A stretch of 64,000 bases of DNA from Atrichornis clamosus (taxonomy: Eukaryota; Chordata; Aves; Passeriformes; Menuridae): contig WBMZ01000213.1 of NCBI GenBank assembly GCA_013400975.1, forward strand, positions 124,001-188,000, in the 5' to 3' direction. Positions 9,531 to 19,069 of this stretch are shown here, one piece after another. Each line of letters starts with the position of its first letter. Positions within the stretch are counted from its first letter, which is position 1. The position numbers were made by a program, and so were the translations under genes. The notes under the pieces were generated by a model, which was given only the letters and a program-made list of their open reading frames with translations, was not told the origin of the DNA and did not search any database.

Positions 9531-10480
9531 AGGAGCGTTTATTTAGCATTGTATCAATCCATGAGTTATTTTTCAATTCCTCTTTCTAAGGATCCTCTTG
9601 ACCATTGTGGTTTTTCTCCGAGTTAAACGAGAGGAATAATCATGAATGAGTTTAAACATTGCAGTAGCTTTGAGCATTTCCATGGCAAAGTATATTGCAT
9701 TTCATATTTATAGGAGGAATTTACATTTGTACATTGACTCATGGTGTGACGTAGGGTGAAACCAATTTCCTCCCACCCTTCCCCGCTTCAGCTTATTTTG
9801 GTTGAAATGGGGCAAATAAGCAAACAGGAAAATCATCGTTTTAATCCATGCTTTAATAAGCGCTGACCTGAAGAGCAAGATTTTGTTGAGTAGATAACTG
9901 AGTCCACTCTCTCTCTCTCCATCTCCCTCCCTCCTTCTCTCTCCCTCTCTCTCCCTCTCTCTCTCTCTCGTGATTAATTCAGAGACTGTAATCATGGACA
10001 TTGTACATCAAACCTTTCTGCTCACGCTACAGACTCCTGCAGATCTTTATTGGTTTACATGAAAGCGAGTAAACATATTTCAGAGGATGCCCTTTCAATC
10101 TGGCTCCATTTCCACAGCACATAATTCCAAGGACAATTTGTTTTAATAATAAGAATGGATGCAGTGTTAATGGTTTTCAATTTGTGTTTAAAAAAAAAAA
10201 TTAAATATTTATAAGTATCGATCGAGGGTTTCAGGATTTTACAGACGTCTTAACACATTTCATAGATGGGATTTTTTTTTTTAATTTAGAAACCTGCGTC
10301 GTATTCTCTTTTATGCTGTTTATTGATTTAAGCAGCATCCGTGTCTCAAGCGAGAGACTAATAGATTTTCATTAAAATAGCCTCTCTTAATCCTGATTGT
10401 GAATGGATATGATTGATCCATCCAGCACACTACACATCTATAATATTAATAAAGGACATTATCATGGCAGGACTTGCTTT
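9530..10480. promoter_or_regulatory. candidate conserved non-coding element
   Basis: Composition changes sharply from GC-rich to AT-rich, unique-looking sequence. It carries motifs such as AATAATCATGAATGAG (9635-9650), GAGTTTAAACATTGCAG, and a CRE-like GTGTGACGTAGG (9743-9754). A pyrimidine repeat (9906-9969) splits it. The location, 4-5 kb upstream of SHOX, fits a proximal enhancer. Sequence conservation is inferred from texture only. Confidence 0.35.
9906..9969. repeat. CT-rich polypyrimidine microsatellite
   Basis: Interrupted (CT)n with CCCT units, 64 bp, pyrimidines on the plus strand. Confidence 0.9.
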
Positions 10481-11244
10481 TCCGTCATCAGGGCACTTTT
10501 GATTTTTCCCCTTCCTTGCAACCTTAAAGATTTATTTAGGAGCCGTAAAATGGCCCACAGGAGGGAGACGCTTTGGGAAGAATACATTTTTATATTAGAT
10601 TTTTTTTTTTTGGTAGTTTAAATGGAAAGATTTTTTTTTAATCTACAAACCGCTGTGGCAACATATGGTGAAAATTAAACTGTTTCCCCACAAATCTAAT
10701 CTTAAAACATTTTTTGTTGGTTTTATTTTTATAAAAACATTTTTGAAGGAGAAGAAAACAATCTTGTATGAAAAGTAAAATAAAGAACATTTGGAAGGCT
10801 ATAGTTTAAACTAACAATAACCTACTTCGCCGGCTGATGCTGCTGGACTGGTATCGTACCTGATGAATATGTTACGAAGTGGTCGGGACAGCAGCGGCTA
10901 CAGTAATTAATGGAGTGTGACAGAAATGCTAAGGGCTTAATTGTCTTTATTCCGGCTTGTACTAACGTAACCAAAGGGATACATTAATTCAGTACAAAAA
11001 CACACAAATGCTCTCCTCTCTCCTACACCAAGACACAAGCAAACACACGCACTCACACACACGCACAACATCTCTTCTATCACATTATTATTTTTTAATA
11101 TATATAAAACCGTATCTTTCCAGCAATATTAATTACTCATATATTCATTACAGAGAGCCTAGACTTGCTCAAATCCTCATCTACTTTTACTTCTGCAAAA
11201 TTAAACATTCACGGGCTGAATTACAATAAGCAATTGCCTTTGTG

Positions 11245-11258
11245 TGTAATTAATTACA
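11245..11258. promoter_or_regulatory. palindromic paired-class homeodomain dimer site
   Basis: TGTAATTAATTACA is a perfect 14-bp palindrome containing TAAT-TA-ATTA, the P2-type arrangement bound cooperatively by paired-class homeodomain dimers. SHOX itself binds palindromic TAAT-type sites, so autoregulation is possible but unproven. Confidence 0.4.
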
Positions 11259-11636
11259 ATGTAGTGGGCCAGCATAATGGGCGAGTAGCCCCCCTTGGTT
11301 TCAGTTGCCCTGGATAACTCGAGCAGAATAGGATGAGTCTATGAGGGGGAAAAAAAAAGGCGGGGGGGGAAAAAGTTGAGAGCTGTAAAGTTTGTACTGA
11401 ATTTAGTGACACGAAATACACACAGAAAGAATTGTTTGCCTTCTCTAGTAATGTGCGAGGGACACTGCAATTTTGAACTCTGTAATAATGATTAATAAGT
11501 CAAAAGGGCATATTTTTCTTTTATGGTATGCAGCGCTCAAGGGAATATTCCGTGTATGTCTTTAAAACGAAGTAGGAATATTTACACACATGCACAGAGT
11601 TAGCAACAGCACCAAAGAAAGAAAAAAACCCACGAA

Positions 11637-11705
11637 TATTTCAGTGAACTATTACATTTTTTTCAATTATTTCCCAATGAGTATTTCAATGAACTGTTAC
11701 ATTTT
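11637..11705. repeat. two-copy 45-bp imperfect direct repeat
   Basis: TATTTCAGTGAACTATTACA at 11637 recurs as TATTTCAATGAACTGTTACA at 11682, a 45-bp period with two mismatches over these 20 bases. Similarity continues over the following TTTT and CAATT. It is a local tandem duplication in AT-rich sequence. Confidence 0.75.
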
Positions 11706-12089
11706 CCCAATTCACAAGGAAGATTTATGGGATTATTAAGATTTCTAGTGGAAATATTATACAGTGGAAGTTTATCGTCTCTCAGGGATTGTACACCATT
11801 TGATATCAATTTCCAGATGTTATGATCTTTTTTCAGAAAATAATTGAGTATATTAACTTCTTCCCTACAGAAGACTATTTAGGGCTTTATTTATTTATTT
11901 ATTTACTTATTCTCTTAAGGGCACAACTATTTTCCTCCCACCCTTCCCTTACAGAATTAAATTGTTGAAACATCAGAGTAAACTTCAATCAGATAAGTTT
12001 AATACTCAAGGGAAGGAATAATTTATTTGCCACTTTATTGCAAGCAGAAGCCCTTGACTTTAGCTGTGTTTTAAAATAAAAATAAGGTA

Positions 12090-12920
12090 CATCCGAGAGC
12101 GCCCGCCTGGCGATTTCTCTGCCCCCCGCCGTGGGCAGAGCGGGAGGCCCTGCGCGCCCTCTCGGCGAGCGTCGGAGCCCCGCCGGGTCGCGGGGCTGTG
12201 CCCGGGGGAGGCGAGGGCCCCCAGCCGAGCTGCGTGAGCTCCGCCGGGACCGCACAGTTAAGGCACGTCAGGAACGACACGCGCGTTTCTCAGCGACACG
12301 CGTGCTCGTCTCGTCCGTCCCCAGGTCCCCGCGGACCTCGGCGGTGCGCACACGCACGGACACTTCGCGCACGCACCCGCACACGGACGGATCGGTCCAC
12401 ACAGGCGTGTGCGCACAGACACACACAAGTCCTGCGACCACTAGGCGACAGCGGCGGGATGTTGCCCCCCGTCCCCCGTCCGCCGGTCCCCGCTGCCAGG
12501 TGTCAGGCCAGGTGGGATATTGCCCTACCCGGGGGCCGCATCCGCTCCCGGCTCGGCTCGGCCCGTCGGGGGAGCGGAGCAGGAGGCTGAGGCTTTGCAG
12601 CCGTGCCCAGGAAAGGCTCAAGGCGGACTCGCCCCTCATCCCCGTTCCCCACTTGTGCAGGCTGCGGGTGGGCGAGGTGTGCCGGCCGGCTCCCTCCCCT
12701 GAGCACTGCCTCGACCCCCGGGAGGGAATCGGTGGGTGTTGCAGCGGAGTCTCTCTCGAGGAACGGTCGAGCTGCGTCCCCCGGTCCCCGCTGAGCTGGT
12801 CCCGGCCCCGACTGCCGCCACCAGAAGCCGCAGCCCTCGACGGACACAGAACCGCCCCCCGCCCGGCCGTCCTCGGAAGGAATGGGGCCGGCCGGAGAGA
12901 GGTTTCACCCCAAAAAAGGG
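12090..12920. promoter_or_regulatory. second upstream CpG island
   Basis: About 830 bp of strongly CpG-rich sequence with sharp edges against AT-rich DNA on both sides, 6.4-7.2 kb upstream of the SHOX ATG. A sharply bounded island normally marks a promoter. It could serve a distal SHOX transcript or a divergent non-coding RNA. The open frames inside it (one of 264 codons on the plus strand) overlap in several frames and look compositional. Confidence 0.6.
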
Positions 12921-13002
12921 ATTAAGGGCTGCATCGGGCTTCAATGGCTCTACAAGCCGAGGTGGGGAGCGAGGGGGCTAACATTTCACAGGTCACCTCA
13001 CC

Positions 13003-13195
13003 TTGCGTTTATCGGAGTAGTTAAAGGGAATAAAAGAGGTGGGGGAGAAGGAGAGAGAAAGAAAATCAACTTTAAGAGACTCTGGGTTTAAATAGCATCC
13101 TTTGATATTTTGACAGTAAAATGGAAAACACTTAACAGGAGTCAAGTTTTGATGTCTGAGGCTGGCAGCGCCCCCTAAAATTATATTGTCCTGCC
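13003..13195 (-). promoter_or_regulatory. speculative distal non-coding SHOX exon with TATA and donor
   Basis: On the minus strand, TATAAG at 13221-13226 is followed about 220 bp later by AAG/GTGAGG (GT at 13001-13002), a good 5' splice site. A start near 13195 would give an exon of about 193 nt carrying one upstream ATG near 13097 that opens an eight-codon frame. Distance and layout resemble the distal non-coding exon of human SHOX. This is a motif-only guess. Confidence 0.2.
13164..13182 (-). promoter_or_regulatory. CTCF-like motif
   Basis: The minus strand reads TTTTAGGGGGCGCTGCC, matching the AGGGGGCGCTG core of the CTCF consensus. It stands just outside the second CpG island. CTCF sites near developmental promoters can anchor enhancer loops; occupancy is unknown. 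Confidence 0.45.
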
Positions 13196-13249
13196 TGCTG
13201 CTTCAAATTGGACCCAGGACCTTATAGCGTTTCTCCAGGTCTTTATCTG

Positions 13250-16200
13250 CAGCCTTTCTGATTGCAAAACCATAACTGTATCATTTTACACCACTCAACT
13301 AAGCAAGTGAGAGTGGAATAAAATCCACAAAGTGCACACACATACCAGCTCTACAGCTAAAGCAGTCTGTTCTTTGCAAGTTGTAAAGGCCTGCAAATTA
13401 AATACCAATTACTGGAAGCAATAAAATGTTTTTTATTGCATGAAATCTACTTAAAACAGAAAAGAATAGCCGTTTTATTTTGAGGAAGGGGACAGGGGGG
13501 CAGCTCATGAAGACATATATTAGCAGAGAAAGATTATATACAGCGCCTGCACGAGGCCACAATGGAAACATTCTATGGCTGGCAGCAGGCAGGCCTTCCC
13601 CCATCTTATACAAGAGGGGGGTTCTGCAGAGGTGCTTATGATCGGGATTATTGTAGGTGAGACTTGGGGAGGTGGGAAGCCAGGGAACAGTAGCTCTAGG
13701 TAGGAGTAAGTGGTGCAACCAAGTTATATGACAGCAATCCGATGTACTTTTAAGGTCCCTGCCAAATGAGGTACTAAGGGGTTGGTGATGAAAACTGTGT
13801 GATGTCTCCTCCTTCCCCTGCCCACTTTTCCTTCCCCTCTTTGGGGAAGAAGGGGTTACTGGCTTTCTGTCTCATGAGCATGGCATGAAAAGGCTCACAA
13901 TTCCCTACTGTACTCTCTGGCCCCCTTGGTGGGGAAGCCCTCTGGGAAGCAGCAAGGCAGGTTGCAGCCAGTAGTGCTCCCTGAAGTTGTCAGCCACACA
14001 GCAAGGCTGCCATTCCCCCACAAACCTCCTCAACTTTCTACAAAACAGAAAAACTGTCGGAGGAATGTTTACGTTCCGCTTTGCCTGAGTTCAGCTGCCC
14101 TTCACCACCAGAGAGTCCCATGTCTAGCACCAAACAAGAACAGTGGAAGTAGCCAAAAAGCCATACTCTGGCTGAGGAAAATCAGTGTAATAAGTGATAT
14201 GACAACCTTCACTTAATACGCTCATCCCTTGAATGGCATATCAAAACTTCTCTCAGATACATGCATCCAACTCCTAATTTCCCTATTGTTTCATTACTCC
14301 CAGAACATCCCAGCTTTGTGGTTTGTCCTTATATTGTGCCTGTACTTCACCTTTGGCTTCACTTAATGCCAGGACCTGCCTGTGAATGGGACAGGACACA
14401 GCCCTTGGGAGCACCTACCATACATGGTGGCTCATGATATTTATGCTTATGGGGGCTTGTGTTGTGCCTCTTTAAGTAGGCTTTGAATGAGTGGGGCTTA
14501 TTTTTTTCCAATGACAAAGGCAAATTGAGGATTTCAGGCTTGTTTCTTAACATGACCTCATTCTGAGTGAACTAGATTCTCCCACTCACCAGAGTGTATT
14601 ATACAGAGCCAGGCAGGCTATGGCAACAAAGATCTTCCAAGCTAATTACCCACAAGCGTGCAGGCTTTCTGTGGATGAAGTGGATTTAGAAATGCTTGAA
14701 GACTAGATTTGACTAGACTTAACAACACAGGGAAAACTGAAACTCTGCCATGTGGTTTACTGCCACTTCAAAGGTTCCCCGTGCTTGCCATGTGAAATCA
14801 ACAAGTTTTGAAGTGAAGGATTTAAGCACTGCACTGCTGCTTGTGCTGCAAGGCACTCAGGCTGCAGGTTCCACACAGCTTTTGCCTGGCCTAGAGGAAC
14901 CATCACCACAAGAACCTTGGTGACAGAAAGGACCCTGGGATGGCACTCACTTCCAAGGAGCCCCCAGAGACAATTGTCCTGAGGTAATTGGGATGTACTG
15001 GGGTCACCCTCCAGCACCAGTGGAAAGAGTGTGGGGCTGCTGGCCCCAGAAGCTGCAAAAGTGAAATATTTTCCTTCCTCTGCTCAAAATGGAGGGGCCT
15101 TGGGGCTTATTTTCCCAGCTGACAGTCCTTTTTTTCTCAGTTGATCTTTCCCTCCACCCCTGCAGCAAGAGGTTGCCCAGGATTCATTCACAAGGGCTCA
15201 GATGCTCAACAGTAAAGATGTGGCCTTCAGAACTAGTTGGGTCTCCTGATATTAGCCCCAAGGAAATGAAGGCCCAGGGCTGACATCTGCAGGTCCCTCT
15301 GCTGCACTGGGTCCTCATTTAAAGCTGAGTGAGGAAAAGCTGTGGGGAGCAAAAGGTTTAATGGCATAGTAATGCTACTCTCTTTGGGGCAGGGGACGAG
15401 AGTCACTGTCAGAGACAAGAGTGTTTATTCATTTATTTTTCCTTAAAGAGGGGAATTCTGTCCTCAACACTGCTACATAAGTAGGACTTAGACTACTGTA
15501 CACCCAAATCACACCATGGCGCTCCTGTTTACACCCCTTGCTACATGTCCACACACACAAATATTCACCCATTGACAAGGCTGTGGAGGTTTCTGCTTTT
15601 GTTTAAAAATTGGCTGCCTGCAGCCTCCCCTTAGTTCCTCTGGGTATGCATGAGCAGCTGTGGAGAGCTGCAAGGCTAGCCAACAGACCTTGTAGCCCCC
15701 ACAGATGTCAATTAGTTTCTCTCGGGCTTCCTTTGGATACACTGGGGTCTTGAGACCTCCATGTGCTGACTTATTTGTAAAGCATGAGTTATTCACTAAC
15801 TCCGTGTTACTAATTAGAAGATTATCAGCTCTTGGTGGTTCGCTTGCCTGCTGCAGTGAGGTTCCAAGGAAACCCCCATACAGACCACGCTGAAGGAAAG
15901 CATCAGTTGATTACTGTAATGGAACACTCCTGCTTTACGCATTAAGGAGCAACTGGAGGGATATGAAAGGCTTTGGAGACCCTGAGTGCCTTTCCAGGCT
16001 TGGGGAACCCAGAAAGCAACTTGCTGCAGCTGCACCACCATGGTTTGGTGAGAGCTGGCTGACTGCTGGTGGAGGCAAGCCCAGGGATGGGGGCCAATGG
16101 TTTCTGGAAAACACGCAATGAGATTATGTTTGGCTGTAGGAGGGGGGAAAAACCTGCATAAACCCTTCTGGCAACCAGGAAAAGACAAGGAGTTGGGTAT

Positions 16201-16790
16201 TAAAAGTGCAAGGAGGAAGGGAACAGTTAAGTACATTGCCTCTAGACACTGCAGCTTTTTACACTAGTTAAACTGACTGCACTCCTCTGGGAGTCCATTT
16301 TAGAAGAGGCAAAATTGAGTGCATCTTTAATTTGCCTAATTTTCTTCATCCTATATATTTTTGGATCCTCCCTGTGCTAATGAATCCTTGCTGTGTTCAT
16401 GGGGAGTAAAACTTGTTAATATTAGCAGAGGTCATCACAGCCTTTCTCCGAGCCATCACTGTCCTTCCCATGACTCGACCAAGCATTTGCAAGGGTCGTG
16501 CTGGGGAAGGAGAAGGGTCAGCTCAAATCCCCTGAAGTATAACCGCTTGCCTTTGATAGAAGGCACACTTTGATCTAAGGTGTGGCATGAAGTGCAATAT
16601 ATAGTTAATATAGACAAGCTTATGTACAGAAAAAAATAAATCAGGAGGCCAGCTCTGCAGAAACATGAAAGTCTTGGTGCAGATAAAAAACACCAGTGCA
16701 AGCCAGAAAGTGACAAGTTTGGGAACAATAGAGGGTTTGGTGATGCTGCTGCTGGTGTCCTGAAATATCTAGGGTTTGTGATCTGTGGCG
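13250..16790. other. intergenic, nothing recognised
   Basis: Mixed-composition unique sequence. Short frames on both strands are below 110 codons and carry no recognisable domains. I see no RNA gene and no clear repeat. A GGGGAAG/CCTTCCCC-rich patch near 13800-13860 is only local composition. Confidence 0.5.
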
Positions 16791-16794
16791 GTGC

Positions 16795-16990
16795 CAGGGA
16801 TTTCCTGTGTGCTGTTAAGTCACTTCCTAATCTTTTTCTGCCTCAGTTTCCCACTGGCAAGATGGGAATTAAATTGAACATTTTGTCTTCTCTTTTCATC
16901 TTTCAGGATTATCTATGCAATCTAAAAAGTTTAGGGCATTGCTTCTATTTTTGTTGTGTCTACTGCTTGGCAGTTCACATTCCTTGGGAC
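16795..16990 (+). mobile_element. MIR-like (tRNA-derived CORE-type) SINE relic
   Basis: The plus strand reads AAGTCACTTCCTAATC, then TGCCTCAGTTTCCCACTGGC and AAGATGGGAATTAAA (16816-16877). This follows, in order, the well-known MIR core: 'aagtcacttaacctct', 'gcctcagtttcc', then 'aaaatggg-ataa'. The core is best supported at 16795-16880; the rest of the interval is a looser guess. No intact promoter boxes are visible. Confidence 0.6.
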
Positions 16991-16994
16991 CCTT

Positions 16995-19005
16995 AGGCAT
17001 TTTCCATAACACAGATAATAAGTTTAACAAGTTTTCTCTTTTTTTTTTTATGCCTTTGGCCACAGAGCTCATCTTATCTTGTTCTCATAAGCCAAATGCT
17101 GGAAAGTATCTTCATAGCATCTCTGTGGAATCTCTACTCCTCACCGAACAAGTTCTTGCCAGATTACAAGGAAATAATAAAAATTGCAGCTGTCCGATAG
17201 ACTGACCCATCACATCTGTTCTGCTTGCAAGATGAGTCCAGACCACCAGTGACCCAAAAATAACTGCTCTTCTTAAGACTGAAACTCTGAACAGCAGAGG
17301 GAACTGCAAATTTTAAAGGGATGAATCACAAAAAGAGGATCCCTGCAGGATGTAGACTCCATTCTTGCACGATGAAGATGCACAAATCCTTCAGTGGGAT
17401 GGCTGGGAAGAGCAAAACCCTTTTAAAAGTGGCTTAGTCATTTATGTGTCTCCATTTCCTCTCTAATTTGAGATAACATGTTCAGATTTCAAACGGTGAT
17501 GTGTATTGTCAATTCCTGTTGTCTTCAACCCTAGTAAGTTAAGCACTATGCTCTTCAAAAGCCACGTGCCTCATATCTCATAAATCACCAAAAGGTGAGG
17601 CACCTCAAATTAGAGAGTGCGTTCAAGAGGGTGGGTTTAAGTAATTAGTTGGGGGGAGGTTTCCCCATTACGGAATATGGTCAGATTAAATCTGACAGAC
17701 CTAGCTGGAACAGTTTAAAAAGTTACCATCACCAGCTGCTTATTTCTGTTCCTCTGCCAGAGGTTACCTCCATCCCCCACATGCAGAAAGAGGGGTGTGA
17801 GCATAGACCTTGGCCACTGATATGGGGTGAGCACCTTAGGACAGTCTTGCTTTCCCTTTTTGTGCCTACGTAGCAGGGAGTAAGTGCCGAGGACTGTTAT
17901 ATTCATAATTTAGACCAAGAAATGCATGTGTACAGGTTTGGGACTAATTCCTACTTTTAATGAATATGTGAAAAAAATTCATTGGAGTGTTCTGAATAAT
18001 TTTCCTTATTTAAATTTTGATGTAATAGCTCATAGTTGATAGTTGTTTTTCCAGAAGCCCACAGATGCAATTAATTTTAAACATAACTTACTAGTAATAA
18101 CAGCGAACATGGTTGGTTTTTTGTCCCTTACTTTCTAAAATCTTTAAAGTAATTTTTTCTCTTTGTTATTTTGTTTTCCCATGACAAATGCTCAGGCTCT
18201 GTGGACACCGATTTCATGCTGCTTGAGGGAGGAGATATAAAAACGATACTCTCCTTCAGAGAATTACAATGTGAATGAGAGAGAAGAAAACTCCCTTTGT
18301 GGTCTATTTGTGCACTACCAGGCAACCTTGTCCTATACTTTGAGATGCTTCATGTTCACATACCTCATCCTTTCATAATAGATAAATCAGATGAAATGAC
18401 AAATAAAATTTGCACAATTCCTGTTACTTCTAAAGTGATTATAAAATAAAACAGGCCTAATGGGAGAAAAATTGTATATTTGCTAATCCTAAATTATACT
18501 TAAAGAAAGTTTTTGGCGGGGTGGTTGAACTGGCATTTTTTAACATTGCTTCATTGTTGATTTTTTCTTTTTTAGATATTTGATCAGTAACGAGTCTCAA
18601 CAGTAACAAGTTTTTTTCTCCAAAGTAGATGTGTAATACAAACTGGATTACTTCATGTATTTTGCCTGCTTGCCAAGGTGAACAGAAGATATCAGAGTTA
18701 AATCAGCTACTGGAAGCTGTTTTCAACATAAATAATGACAAAAGCAATGACTTAAAAAAAATCACTATCAAAAATTCTGAAATTGTTTTCCAAGCAAAAC
18801 TATTTAGAAAATAATAGCAATGCTTCTCAGTTTATTAAAATTACACTTTTGCAAATAATATATGATATAACCTCCTTAACCTATACCTACCCTTATTATT
18901 AATCAAAGTATATTGTACAGGGGAAAAAAAATCAATATTCACTAGGAATTACATGACATATACAGTTGTAAATGCAAGTGGATTAGTTGCAAAACTCACT
19001 TCATT
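16995..19005. other. intergenic, nothing recognised
   Basis: AT-rich unique sequence, with a T-run at 17038-17049. No open frame above 80 codons, no RNA gene and no clear repeat. Confidence 0.5.
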
Positions 19006-19007
19006 TA

Positions 19008-19066
19008 AAGCAGGATTAGGTGACATGCTGAGGTCCTTTTCTACCTGAATTATCCTATGATCCTAA
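19008..19066 (+). mobile_element. CR1 LINE 3' end relic
   Basis: The stretch AGGTGACATGCTGAGGTCC followed by TTTTCTACCTGAATTATCC and TATGATCCT matches the typical avian CR1 tail (…gatgatct-taaggtcc-ttccaacc-attctatgattct) in order and spacing. CR1 elements are usually 5'-truncated, so a short 3' piece is expected. It is plus-oriented and strongly diverged. Confidence 0.55.
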
Positions 19067-19069
19067 AAA

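Larger units (their letters stand above)
10480..12080. other. AT-rich non-coding region with homeodomain-type motifs
   Basis: No gene is supported. About 10800-11330 looks like a candidate conserved element: it has GTAATTAATGG (10902-10912) and a perfect palindromic TAATTAATTA site (11247-11256). A two-copy 45-bp direct repeat occurs at 11637-11705, and a short (TTTA)n tract at about 11886-11911. The rest is plain AT-rich sequence. Confidence 0.45.

Noticed and set aside
12131..12925. 264-codon plus-strand frame in the second CpG island
   Set aside because: Arg/Pro/Ser-rich, overlapped by frames in all registers, no recognisable domain or splice context.
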